The position numbers were made by a program, and so were the translations under genes. The notes below the pieces were generated by a model. The model was not told where the DNA came from. It did not search any database and saw only the letters and a program-made list of their open reading frames with translations. DNA of 64,000 nucleotides from NCBI GenBank assembly GCA_018873245.2, contig JAEMBT020000007.1:10547129-10611128 (forward strand), written 5' to 3'. Below, piece by piece: positions 36,755 to 50,952 of this stretch. The stretch comes from Archegozetes longisetosus (Eukaryota; Arthropoda; Arachnida; Sarcoptiformes; Trhypochthoniidae). Position 1 is the stretch's first letter. The number at the start of each line of letters is the position of its first letter.

Positions 36755-37857
36755 TCATTTAACTGATTCATCTCTTTCGAATGATTCAATTTTGTATTTG
36801 CTGTAATTCGGTAATTTTTCCATTTTATTATCTTTTGTGTAACAAACATAGCAAATGAATGTAAACCAAACAATAACGATTACAATGAAGAGGAATGAGA
36901 TGAAAAGGACTACGCTGAGGGTACCGCTATCATCAGAAGGAACGAATGGGTCAGTTGTGACTGAACTGCTTTGTGTATTCTCAATATCTGTAGTCATGAA
37001 TTGCGTGCTGGAACGTGGTTTACAGCCAAAAGTCAAGTTATCTTGAAATAAGTCTTCAATATGACTTTGCTTAATGTTAACAGCATTTAAGACTCCATGC
37101 ATTAAGCTTTTAGAGTCTAATTTGATTTGATAAACAATATCTTGTTTGAACAAGTAGAGTTTTGATTCTGTTTCGATGAAGTAAGATGCGTCTATCGGAC
37201 TCTTTATGCTTAGATCTTTGAGTGAACGGGCCTTGTGCGAAATGACTGAATCTTTGGATTTTGGACATGTTTCTGTTTCGAGTAATATTTCTGCGTATGA
37301 ATCTCCTAAAAAGTTATAGGAATTAAAAATATTAGTAATAAAACTGAAATATAAAGTTAATTTTTATAAAATCGATTTAAAAAACCTTGGATAAAAAATA
37401 TCTGTCCTGCAATTCCGTTGAACATTGAATCTAAATTTTTTGCGTAATCAATATCTGCGTTACCAAAAACCACATCATTCTTCAGAACTTCTAAGTTAGA
37501 CATGTTTCCAGAGTCTATGTTATACGAAACATATTGAAGCTTATTGTCAACTAACTCAACGAATATGATCGAAAACTCATCCTCTTCAGGATCTTCGCAT
37601 TCAAACACATCTTTGACAGCAATCGCACCCCCTTTCAAATTATATGGCAATTGCACTGCTCTATCACTTGTTGGTAATTCATGTTCTCTGAGAAGCCAAT
37701 AAAATCCCGACTTAGTTAGAGCCCACCTGATTCTCATAGAATCAATATATGCTATTCCGTTGATGTTTGACGGACTTATGCATAGATCTGGCTTCGATTG
37801 AATGCACACAAATTGAATTGAAATAATAAGCAAATAATATCTTAACGATGGCATCAT
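36755..37857 (-). CDS. Unrecognised type I membrane protein, weakly hemopexin-like ectodomain
   Basis: Two minus-strand exons, 37386-37857 and 36755-37305, join phase 1 to give 340 residues. The N-terminus is a signal peptide (residues 1-21, ending VCIQS). An ectodomain of about 260 residues follows, then a single hydrophobic helix near residues 285-312 (LSVVLFISFLFIVIVIVWF) and a basic 28-residue cytoplasmic tail. A Ser/Thr-rich stalk precedes the helix. Phrases such as IDASYFIETESKLYLFKQD and GQIFFIQGDSYAEI resemble hemopexin-type beta-propeller blades (IDA..F....K.Y.FKG), but the match is weak. I do not recognise the family. It would sit at the cell surface or in the secretory pathway. Confidence 0.75.
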
Positions 37858-38405
37858 TTTAATAGTGATTTTTTCATTTTTCTGCTAAATGAGAAACAGT
37901 GATATTGTATAACGAACTAATAATCAAAGTTTGAATGAAATGATGCAAACGCATAAAACCGTAATATTCATTGTTATGATGAAGGTTAGGTTAGGTTAGG
38001 AAATCTTCAATTGATTTTTGATTAATTTAAGTTAAGCAACTTTATTGGACGCAACCTTATTCTAAACTTTTTAATCATTTGGTTCATACCTTACAGATCG
38101 AAAGTTTTAATTAAAGTTAAATTTAGCCGCATTTTACTGAAAAAAAAAACGTTCAAACCTTCAAATGTTGCTGAAATTGAGTGAATTTCAGTCAAACTGT
38201 AGTTATTTAAAATATGATTTACCTTAAGAGCTTTATTTCAACTTATAGTCAAATAGTTGCATAAGTTTTGAGTGAACGTTTCATAAACAGTGTAGTTAAT
38301 AACTAAACGGTCCCTCAATTTCTTTGAATGATTTGCAAATTTTTGAAACTATTCGTATAGTTTGATATTATTTTGAAACAATCAAATCAATTGACAAACA
38401 GAAAA
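37858..38405. promoter_or_regulatory. Divergent intergenic region, membrane protein / PSMB6
   Basis: 548 bp between divergent start codons, holding both promoters. It includes a short run of TTAGG-type units at 37984-37999. Confidence 0.45.
37984..37999 (+). repeat. Short TTAGG-type telomere-like tract
   Basis: About three tandem GGTTA/TTAGG units. TTAGG is the common arthropod telomere repeat. The tract is short enough to be chance, or a scar of repair. Confidence 0.6.
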
Positions 38406-39727
38406 ATGGAATCAGTAAACAGAGCCGAATTGAGTCCATTGAACGGCAAGAGTCACTTGGATCTAATGGTTCCCGAGTGGTGCCGACAGGAGTTGTCGAC
38501 TGGAGTTAGTATTGACTCTTTTATTTATTTTGACTTTATTATTTTTTCATTATTAATACTTTGAAATTCAAATTAATTTATTTTTCAACTCTCAAAGACA
38601 TCGATAATGGCAGTCGAATTCGACAAAGGAGTGGTGATTGGGGCAGATTCGAGAACAACAACCGGGTATTGACTGGCATTTAATTGATGTTTAAATGTCT
38701 TCAAGTGATTAATATATAATTAATGTATTGTTTATGTGATAATTACAGCGCATATATCGCTAATCGAGTGACTGATAAACTGACGAGAATAACAGATTAT
38801 ATCTACTGCTGTCGTTCTGGTTCTGCAGCTGACACTCAGGCAATCGCTGATATAGTCGCATATCATCTGAATTTCTATGAGTAAGACTTATATTAAATGC
38901 GATTAAACTATTAATAAATTCTTATAATACTTGAATCTATTAAAGAATGGAAACAGGAGAACCACCTTCTGTTAAGATCGGCGCCAATATATTCCGCGAA
39001 TTGTGCTATAACTATAGGGATTCGTTGACAGCTGGCATCATATGTGCGGGTTGGGACAGACGTGATGGCGGACAGGTTATTATTACATTTATATTCTGCT
39101 TATAATTGTCAATAATTAGTGTTTAATAAGAACTTGTCACTTGCTCTATTTAAATGATAATATTCGGTAACACTCATTCGACTGATTACTGCTAACAACC
39201 TCAACCTGATATAAAAAACATTTAGACTTAAGTCAATACATTGGTTAAGCATTGAGAACTACTACGAACGATCTGTAGTTTTAAGCTTAACTAGATCTTT
39301 CAATTTGTATCTAATCTGAGCTTGATTTTCAAGAATGCCTTATCAACTTTATTAGTGTTGCAATTTGATGACTGATTCTTCAATATAATAATTAGGTGTA
39401 CACCATTCCACTGGGAGGAATGCTCGTTCGACAGCCTATTGCAATCGGTGGTTCTGGTAGTAGTTATGTTTACGGTTATGTTGACGCCAATTACAAGCCA
39501 GGAATGAACGAAGAAGAATGCGTTAAACTGGTCACCAACAGTAAGACACCTAACATTAAACTGATTATAATTTTGTCATAACATTTATTATGTGAATAGC
39601 TCTGTCTCTTGCAATGAGTCGCGACGGTTCGAGTGGTGGTGTTATACGTCTCGGTATTATCACTAAAGACGGAATCAGAAGAAAAGTGATCATAGGCGAA
39701 GATATTCCAAAGTTTTATGAAGGATAA
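38406..39727 (+). CDS. PSMB6: Proteasome subunit beta type-6 (20S beta-1)
   Basis: Six exons, 38406-38504, 38598-38665, 38749-38880, 38946-39075, 39396-39540 and 39600-39727, give 233 residues. The first 33 residues are the propeptide. Cleavage after Gly in LSTG would expose the catalytic Thr1 of [11 protein letters not shown], whose codon opens exon 2. Asp17 ([12 protein letters not shown]) and Lys33 (RVTDKLTRI) of the active site are present, as are [25 protein letters not shown] and [12 protein letters not shown]. In all eukaryotes beta-1 gives the 20S core its caspase-like cleavage activity. The ATG at 38406 replaces an upstream TTG in the same frame. An AATAAA follows at about 39779. It is divergent from the membrane protein gene and 286 bp before the PI3K gene. 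Confidence 0.97.
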
Positions 39728-40013
39728 TAACTTTCTTATTAACTATTTTTTATCATTATTCGTATATTAATTGGCTTGAAATAAAATATTGCTAAATATA
39801 TGATAATTATCAGGCGTTAGTCTTGATTTCTCGTGAAGAGCGGATATTACATATCCTGTTTTTATTCATTTTCCTTTCAAATATTCTGATATCCAGTACT
39901 TTCTTCCGTATTTGATACAGTAATCATTTAAAAACAAACATCTGAATCGTTTTTCTCGATCAAAATTGAAAAATAATTAGTGTAAAGAATGTAAATTAGT
40001 ATATGTATAAGAC

Positions 40014-43678
<3,665 letters not shown>

Positions 43679-43690
43679 CAAATATTTATT

Positions 43691-44677
43691 TTAATCTCTA
43701 TAACAATTTTGTATTAATGATAATGAATTTCTGCTTAAGCCAATATAATAATCACGAAGTGATAAATTACTTTTTGTTTTACTATCAGTCAATTTTTCAT
43801 CAATTTTCAAATTTGATTCTTTATCGCTGCCTTCTATAAGTCTTTTATCAATTGATTTGCTGCTCAAATCTCCAGAGCCTTTCATTTTTCTGTCAATTTT
43901 AATATTGGGTTGGCTATCGATACTTTGAAGATGTCTTAATTTTTCTAATTTGTTGCTAAAATCTTGAGAACTTCTCAGATGTCTGTCTGATCCAGTCTTT
44001 GTTTTTCTTTGATTCTCTTTTGTACTACAAGGTTGCCTTCTATTATCCGATTGATCGCTTGAATCTCCGGAACTTTTTGATTTAGCATCAGTTCTAGTTG
44101 ATGTTTTTCTATGTGCACCTTCTCTTTGTCTTTTTTTATTCAACCGTTTATTAATAGTTTGCATACATTTCGTTTTGATTGCTTGGCTATCAATTGGTGG
44201 TTCAGTTGTTAGATTATCTGATAAAAGGTGCGAATCAAATATTTGTGATACTCGTCGACGGATTTGATTCATGACAGCACTACTCCTTGTTGGACTCGTA
44301 TCTGGTGTAGTTTTGCTTCCATCAGAAATCAATTTGAATCGACTAGGAATCGCTGGTAATGAAGCACTTCTTGATCTGATGTCAGTCTTATGGACTTGCT
44401 GACTATTTATTGGTCTAGGCTCACTCTCAATAACAGGTTTAGCTTTAGTTGAAGTCCTATTATTTACGATGCTTTCCGGTTTTATAGATGAGTCTGTTTT
44501 GCTTAAACTTTTATTATAAGTTTTAGTAATAGAAGTGCCACTCAATTTGACAGTTGGCCGAAAAGTGTATGACCGATGGTATACCACATTTTCTTTCAAT
44601 CTTGATTCAGATCCAACTCTGTTTTTATCGCTAAATATGTGTTCTTTACAAGTTTGACAGCACTGTTTGAGAGGCAT
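43691..44677 (-). CDS. Unrecognised basic, Ser/Lys-rich, mostly disordered protein
   Basis: A single open frame of 328 residues. A stop codon lies just upstream in frame, so ATG 44677 is plausible unless an upstream exon is spliced on: the AG just before it (TTTAAAG) could be an acceptor. The N-terminus has clustered cysteines (QCCQTCKEHIF), which might be half of a metal-binding site. The rest is low-complexity and highly charged, with short phosphosite-like runs (RSRSASLPAIPSRF, SGDSSDQSD) and loose internal repeats of the type IKIDRK / LKIDEK. Its codon use resembles coding DNA rather than a chance frame, and its length is improbable by chance in such AT-rich sequence. No function can be assigned. 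It is convergent with PI3K. Confidence 0.65.
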   Translation of the reverse strand: MPLKQCCQTCKEHIFSDKNRVGSESRLKENVVYHRSYTFRPTVKLSGTSITKTYNKSLSKTDSSIKPESIVNNRTSTKAKPVIESEPRPINSQQVHKTDIRSRSASLPAIPSRFKLISDGSKTTPDTSPTRSSAVMNQIRRRVSQIFDSHLLSDNLTTEPPIDSQAIKTKCMQTINKRLNKKRQREGAHRKTSTRTDAKSKSSGDSSDQSDNRRQPCSTKENQRKTKTGSDRHLRSSQDFSNKLEKLRHLQSIDSQPNIKIDRKMKGSGDLSSKSIDKRLIEGSDKESNLKIDEKLTDSKTKSNLSLRDYYIGLSRNSLSLIQNCYRD

Positions 44678-45790
44678 ACTTTAAAGAGTTTATGCAGTTA
44701 TTCATATTTGATATATACGCTAAAAATATTTCCCACGATTCTAATAATCTAATTAGGACACTCTCGCTTTCCTCTTCCCAATACCATCGAACACGAGTTG
44801 AACAAATGTTACATTTCTGTGCCCAAAACAAATGGTTGTGCTGCAGCCAAAGTTATTAAAGTATACGCTGTGAAGTGTTTCAACTCATTTTACCTCCCAT
44901 TGTATTTGACTATTTAAACATTAGTTGCATTGTGCAGTTGAGCCGTTTGTGCGCTTCAGCCGCTCTCCACAATATCAATGATCCGATGGGAGGCGATCGT
45001 GAGAAACTACAATCAAGGATTGGCTCTTGGGATTTCCTAATACTAAGGTGTACGGTATGTATAGCAACCAAAGCAGAGCCAAACAGAGCCACACCAAACC
45101 GCAATTGCAGTCTTGCAAATGACATAGCAATTTCGTTCTCCTCTTATTGATTATAGCGTTGTATCAGTTTCTCGAAAAATTCCAGTTATACTAAACTTTT
45201 CGTTTTGCTGTAGGACTGCTTAAACTGAACCTAAACAAGCTTGTTCCTAAAAATACTGAGTTTGTTGCATCGATTTAATCCATGCATGCAATTTTGCTAT
45301 TGAGAGAGAGCACAAAATTGAACGTTTAGCTGATAGGAAAAGCTATTGAATTGGGAAATATTTGCACAAAATTAGAGCTATCGTAATAAAGCTATGCCAA
45401 TACTGAGCGATTGAAGTGCGCAGTGTTCACGTGATCATGCTCTATGTTGGTATAGCCAGAGTTTAGCTAACTTTCCAAACTTGAAAGTCATAAACTAGAG
45501 TTGGAGTCGGACTATGATAAGTTAGTGTGCTAGCCATAATCAACATTAGTGCATAATGCACATCACTTTGACCTCTTCACCTGTAAGTGCGACCCAACCC
45601 ACTTGTGCGCCGCACACTCACTAAACTCTAAAGCATATAATCTTTGGCTAAGGGCTAAATTGTTGTAAAAATGTGAGCCTCACCTTAAAAATGGGATGAA
45701 ACAAGTGATAACACTTGATATGCGTCTCATTCTTTGTCTGTTCTATCACCAAATTGGTTGTCTTCTCTTTCAGATGACTTTTCACATGTT
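44678..45790. other. Divergent intergenic region upstream of XXYLT1
   Basis: About 1.1 kb between divergent start codons. It probably holds both promoters and a 5' leader intron of XXYLT1, since a pyrimidine-rich TTCTCTTTCAG ends at 45773. Short purine or CA-rich tracts occur near 45070-45100. No independent gene is seen. Confidence 0.45.
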
Positions 45791-47032
45791 ATGCATAAGC
45801 AAGTGCTTAAGTTCGTGGCAGTCGTTTGTCTGACTGTCTGTCTTTACGTGTTTATCGCGTTCTCTACACACGCCAAGTCGTATCAAAAGTCGCAGCATAA
45901 TCGCAACACATACTTCGAACAGGTGATCAACAGCGACAAGTGTTGCCAATTGTCAGCTCAAACTACTTTTCATACTGTGTCATCGCTCGACTCTAACAAT
46001 CAGACTGAACATGTGATCAAAAATCATAAACAAAATGGATCAAAACAACGGATTCTACAACAAGTCAATAGTTTTGATAGTGTTGATGAAAAGTTGATTT
46101 CAAGTGATCACTATAAATATTGTGATTTTCACCTGTCAATGATTTTTACTGCAACTGAAAGTAGTAATAATAAGAAAAATTACAAATCTCTAGACAGAAA
46201 ACTTTATGATTCGCTATCATCTATTATAAAACAGAGTAATAATATGCACATTTGTATTCACTTAATAACTGATAGCAAAAGTCAATTTCGTGCCAAATCA
46301 ATAATTAAACATATCTACCACAAACTTTCTTCATTCAGTCATGCAGTTAAATTTCAATTCCATCACATCTCTGCAGCCAATTCAAAGATTCAATATTTGT
46401 TACCATCATTGAAGACTCACTTCAGCTATAAACCAAATTCCTATTATTCTCATTCACTATTCTTTCTATCGCTGGTAATTCACCGTATTTTTGAGAAAAT
46501 AGACAAACTTCTATTGTTGGACATTGACGTGCAATTCAATGATAACTTGTCAGAACTTTATTCGCAATTCTCAAAATTCAACAGTGAAGCAGTTATTGGT
46601 ATTGCACACGAACAGCAACCAGTTTATAGACATATACTCCATGATTATCGCCGAAAAGTCAAAAACCAAACTAGTTTTGGTTCTCCGCCACCTAATGGTT
46701 GGCCGGGTTTTAATAGTGGAGTATTGCTTATGAACTTAAAAAGAATGCGCCACTCAAAACTTTATAATTCTCTATTGAATTCTTCTGCGATCGACTTCTT
46801 ATGCAATAAATACTCATTCAGAGGACATTTAGGTGACCAAGACTTCTATACTTTAATTAGCTTTGATTATCGCCAACTCTTTCATGTGATTCCCTGCTAT
46901 TGGAATCGACAACTATGTCAGTGGTGGAGATATCACGGATACGCAGATGTCTTCGATGACTATCATCGATGTGATGCAACCATTAAGTTATTTCACGGCA
47001 ATTGCAATGCAGTCATGCCTAGCATTAAATAG
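45791..47032 (+). CDS. XXYLT1: Xyloside xylosyltransferase 1-type glycosyltransferase (type II membrane protein)
   Basis: A 413-residue protein in one exon. The frame opens at 45734 only with TTG; ATG 45791 gives a short cytoplasmic stretch followed at once by a type II signal anchor (LKFVAVVCLTVCLYVFIAF). The GT8-like catalytic domain includes the metal-binding DxD in KLLLLDIDVQF, then GIAHEQQPVYRH, FGSPPPNGWPGFNSGVLLMN, FRGHLGDQDFYTLI, CYWNRQLCQWWRYHGY and FHGNCNAVMP. These match human XXYLT1 in order. That enzyme adds the second xylose to the O-glucose trisaccharide on EGF repeats of Notch and clotting factors in the endoplasmic reticulum. A possible splice acceptor at 45773 suggests a non-coding first exon. 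An AATAAA lies at about 47184. Confidence 0.94.
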   Translation: MHKQVLKFVAVVCLTVCLYVFIAFSTHAKSYQKSQHNRNTYFEQVINSDKCCQLSAQTTFHTVSSLDSNNQTEHVIKNHKQNGSKQRILQQVNSFDSVDEKLISSDHYKYCDFHLSMIFTATESSNNKKNYKSLDRKLYDSLSSIIKQSNNMHICIHLITDSKSQFRAKSIIKHIYHKLSSFSHAVKFQFHHISAANSKIQYLLPSLKTHFSYKPNSYYSHSLFFLSLVIHRIFEKIDKLLLLDIDVQFNDNLSELYSQFSKFNSEAVIGIAHEQQPVYRHILHDYRRKVKNQTSFGSPPPNGWPGFNSGVLLMNLKRMRHSKLYNSLLNSSAIDFLCNKYSFRGHLGDQDFYTLISFDYRQLFHVIPCYWNRQLCQWWRYHGYADVFDDYHRCDATIKLFHGNCNAVMPSIK

Positions 47033-47755
47033 ATGTCAATTAAATGTTATAAGTGTTAAACACTATTCAATTTTGTGTCTTAGTTTTCAATTTCTATCAA
47101 ATAGAAAGTATTGTATCTGAAAAACTTTTAAGTTGTTTTTAAATGATGTCATTTAATTTATGTAAAATCTTATTATTAAGTATGAATAAAATGATTTTCT
47201 ATTTGAAATATATTTCGAACAAATTTTAAGAGTCTTAAGATTAGTTTTGAAAATGCCAATTCAACTAAAAAGTCGACCAAATTGACATTTTAATAGGATT
47301 AAGACTTGGTATTTTAGTCGTCAAGGTTGTGTATCAATGCAAATAAGAGCGCAGGTTAGCCTTAATTATATGCAGCGATCGACCGCACGCAAGTCGACTC
47401 AATATTCAAAGTGTAAACTCGGATATCTGAAAAATCATAAATTTACTTTAACAACACTTCACATAAGGCAACTTTGATTTCAATAAAATCAGAGAGAACT
47501 ATTTTGAGCCTTATTTTTGCAACTCTATGGCTAAGTCCTATCTAACCAAAAGTACGATAGAGTAGAAAGAAAATACAGCTAAATCTGACTATTTAAAAAA
47601 GTTAGACTGGATGCTGGTATGCATTAGATACTTATGACTCTTTTGAAAAACAACTTAACTACAGGCTAATAGAATGAGTATGTGTTTCATTTGCCAAAAC
47701 GTGACACTACTTGTGTTGTGCCCAACGCTTTAGTAAACATTGATCACATCCAACA
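47033..47755. other. Intergenic, XXYLT1 to MRPS22
   Basis: About 720 bp. The left part is the XXYLT1 3' UTR with a poly-A signal. The right part should be the MRPS22 promoter. Nothing else is seen. Confidence 0.5.
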
Positions 47756-49116
47756 ATGGCTACAATTCAAACGTTATATCGTTTTTTTCAATTAAATCAA
47801 TTCAATAAATATACAAAGCCATTCACTCATCTTTTGGCTCGTCCGGCAATTACCTCAACAATTGATTTGCGTTTATGTCACAACACATCGAACGACAGCA
47901 AAACTATTAATGAGTCAAATGGTAGCAAAGATATAGAGAAACTATTCCTCGACAGTAATGTTCAGGCAATACTTAAACGATTGACAGGTTATAGTCCTGA
48001 AAAAATATTTAGATCAAAACCACGATTGAGTTTAAAGTCACCGAGATATAAGTTCATGTCTGACAAAGAGTTGCAAATGGTATGAATGCAATCACTACTA
48101 ATCTACTTATTTTGCAAACTTTTCAAATGTTTCACTTAATTAATAATTTCTTATTTCAAAGCAACTATCGATGGCTGATAAAAGGGGTAGACTTAAGCTT
48201 CAAATGCCTCCTGTCATGAAACCTAAAGTCGAAGAACCCGAAGTTTTATCGAAAGACTTTGAACTTCAGGGATACTTAGAGGACAACTTTATTTTCGTTG
48301 ACTCGAGTACTGGTTATTCAGATAAGGTTTAGAATAAACTTGAATTGTTGCGATTTGAGTCAAATACTGATAATAACTGATACTTAGGAACGAATAATGG
48401 TTGTTCGACAGCCAAACGGTGTTTTACGCAAAGCTAACTCCCAAGAGAGGTATCGAATGAATCAAATATTTTTTCCTAAAGAAGAACGACTTATGGAAAT
48501 GCCCAAAATGTTTGAAGAACAACACCTCCAGGTCTTAATAGTGATGAGATTTATTATTTAAATTCTAGTCTAATTTTGATTTATGTAATTTAGAAAGTGC
48601 TCGATAGATACGATTACGAGTTTGTCTTAGATCGAGCGTGTCTTCAGTTGGAACCCGATGATCCAAACTATATAAAAATTTGTCACTTAACCTATGACCA
48701 CATTTCTCAATCGAAAAAGTTTAGCCTTCTCTGGTCGACACGACATTTCGGTCCAATGACTTTCTACTATGCAATCAATAAGAAAATCGATAATTTGTTG
48801 ATGCATTTCATCTTAAACGAAGCCATAGATGAGGGATCAGATTTAGTCAAACTCTACTTCATTGTTCACCCAAAAGATAAATTAGGCATTGATTTGAATT
48901 CAAGCGATCCATTAGTTATAATTAAGGTATTATTGAATAGTGAAGATGATTTGTTTTTAAAGTTTAATTTATTGAAACTTTGAATTTCAGTATTATATAA
49001 ATGAAGAATCAAATAAAAAATCGAATCTTGAGCTCGCATTACAAAAATACGAAGAAATTCAAAGAGAAAAGTTAGCAATAACTGAAGGCATCGATAGAGC
49101 ACATGGACGGCAATAA
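47756..49116 (+). CDS. MRPS22: Mitochondrial small ribosomal subunit protein mS22
   Basis: Five phase-0 exons, 47756-48079, 48162-48326, 48388-48531, 48594-48926 and 48991-49116, give 363 residues (human 360). The first 50 or so residues are poor in acidic residues and rich in Arg, Thr and Gln, as in a mitochondrial presequence. Landmarks shared with the animal family are VQAILKRLTGYSPEKIF, RLKLQMPPVMKP, RIMVVRQPNGVLRKA, YFPKE-like IFFPKEERL, LLWSTRHFGPMTFYY and KKIDNLLMHFILN. The protein is a metazoan-specific part of the 28S mitoribosome subunit. AATAAA overlaps the stop codon (49112-49117). The gene meets ELP5 tail to tail with only 47 bp between stop codons, so the transcripts probably overlap. 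Confidence 0.95.
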
Positions 49117-49163
49117 ATTAATCGAACTTTTGAAAACTAAAAATAAAGTAATAAACTCAATTG

Positions 49164-50100
49164 TTAAATATCTAAGTCGTCGTCTGGATCTTCTTCATCG
49201 ATGTCATCATTTTTATCGTATTCGTAGTAGACTTTAGATTCGTTATGAGTCCTTCAAATAAATAAATGAATATAATAAATAAATAAGTTTCAAACAGTAC
49301 TCGATTTTATAAATTGAGTATAATTAAGCAATAGTTTCATACTTGATATAAGGTAATAATAAACTATTTTTAGCTTTCATTTCATCTTCTTTTAAATTCA
49401 AATTAAACGGTAAGTTAAGAGTTGGGTCACTACTGATGGCATTTGACTGATGGCTAGCTTTTGGTGCGTTTGAAGTATTTACATAAACAATATTGTTATC
49501 AATAATATTGAACAATTCAATTGATTGTTGAACTGAGAAATGAGTTTTTCGATGAGGTTTTCTCAACGTAATAACCGCTTTATTGGATTTGACTGATTTG
49601 TCATCACTTCTACTCAAATGAATGACACAACTGGCCATTCGTTCAATCGATTGATTAATTAAATCTGAATGTGAGTCAACATGAAGACAACAAATGAGTT
49701 GTTGGAATCGATTCGACAATTGGTTCAACGTTAAGCAGACTCGATGCAAACTTTCATTTATTAAGAGTGGTGTCAATGAATCCAATATAACAATCGATTC
49801 GTTACTCACAGAAGACAATGAGTTATAGATATGTTGACTAATATTCGATTCAATGCTATTATATTTAGTGAAATAATCAAATATTTCAATATTATTGCTA
49901 TAGTTGATCGAATTGATATATTTTTGTGGATCCGATTCGACAATAACTAGACTTATATTACAATTTTTCAGTCGATTAGTTATAAAACAATCCATCAATT
50001 GTTTTGAATTGCAGTCCAAATGATCGCAAATTAATGTAAATCTCGAACTTTCAACACTTGTCACAAGTCTTGACAATAATTTATTTGTTGAAACACTCAT
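49164..50100 (-). CDS. ELP5: Elongator complex protein 5
   Basis: Two minus-strand exons, 49343-50100 and 49164-49251, join to give 281 residues. The body is a RecA-like fold without Walker motifs (FTLICDHLDCNSKQLMDCF, ESIVILDSLTPLL, QLICCLHVDSHS, ASCVIHLSR). The segment LPFNLNLKEDEMKAKNSLLL leads to the short last exon, whose acidic end (YYEYDKNDDIDEEDPDDDLD plus Ile) is a hallmark of ELP5. ELP5 forms the Elp4-Elp5-Elp6 ring of the Elongator complex, needed for wobble-uridine modification of cytosolic tRNAs. Without the second exon the frame reads on for only five residues, so splicing is needed to obtain the conserved tail. The intron is 91 bp. Confidence 0.92.
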
Positions 50101-50952
50101 TGTTTTTGTTTATTTATTAACTATTTTGAAATGCAGACCAAAAACACATGACTTCTCTGTAGAAATTGGTGCAAAACACGTGTAGATGACAAGTGCTGTC
50201 ACTTAACGTAATTGAGTAGATTTAATATATTTTTTTAAAGTCATGCTATCAAAACTTTTTTTATTACATGAAAGTAATTTTGATTTATATTATGCTTAAA
50301 ATGATGACGTAATAAGAGTAAATAATTACAAATATAACATAACAGTTGAAAAATTGGCACATTTCTTGATTAAATAGTTAGCAAAGCTTTTATTTAATTG
50401 TTGGTTAGAACTTGTGATAAACGTATTCGATGTGATTAACATTTAAATTGTGCGAAGAAAAACTTTGTTAATAACTCTTTGAGCAAACTGACGGCATATC
50501 AAAGTATAATTTTGGCAAAAGTTGCTAAACCGTATATAACTTCAATTCATTTCTGAGTACATAAGTTTTTTCTGGAAGTCTCTTCAAATGCACCCGAAAG
50601 TCGTTTACAATAAAGTGTTTACAACAGAGAACGGGATTTGAATATTGAAGAGGAGTTAAAGATCTGCAGATAAGAATAGCAATAAATTTCAGATTATTTA
50701 CTAAACTACGCTCTGATGAGCTAAACATGAATGAAGAAATGATCTGTTTGTAATTAAGCCATACTTAAATGCTGACACTTAATAAATAAAAGACAAAAAT
50801 AAAAAAATATAAGTGGGATATTTCGTATTAAATCATTGTTAAGGCATGGCTATACAGGTGCGCCACTTTATATAACCAATTTTCTATCCCGTTCTCTCTC
50901 ACTTTCCCTCCCGTTCTCTCTCACTTCCCCCCTCTCTTTCTTCAATAGTGGC
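50101..50952. other. Intergenic, ELP5 promoter side and PNP 3' side
   Basis: About 850 bp. Near 50888-50940 a pyrimidine-rich tract contains two near-identical copies of CCCGTTCTCTCTCACTT. No gene is seen. Confidence 0.5.

Noticed and set aside
37984-37999. Interstitial telomere as evidence of a chromosome fusion
   Set aside because: About three units only, between ordinary genes; chance or minor repair is enough.
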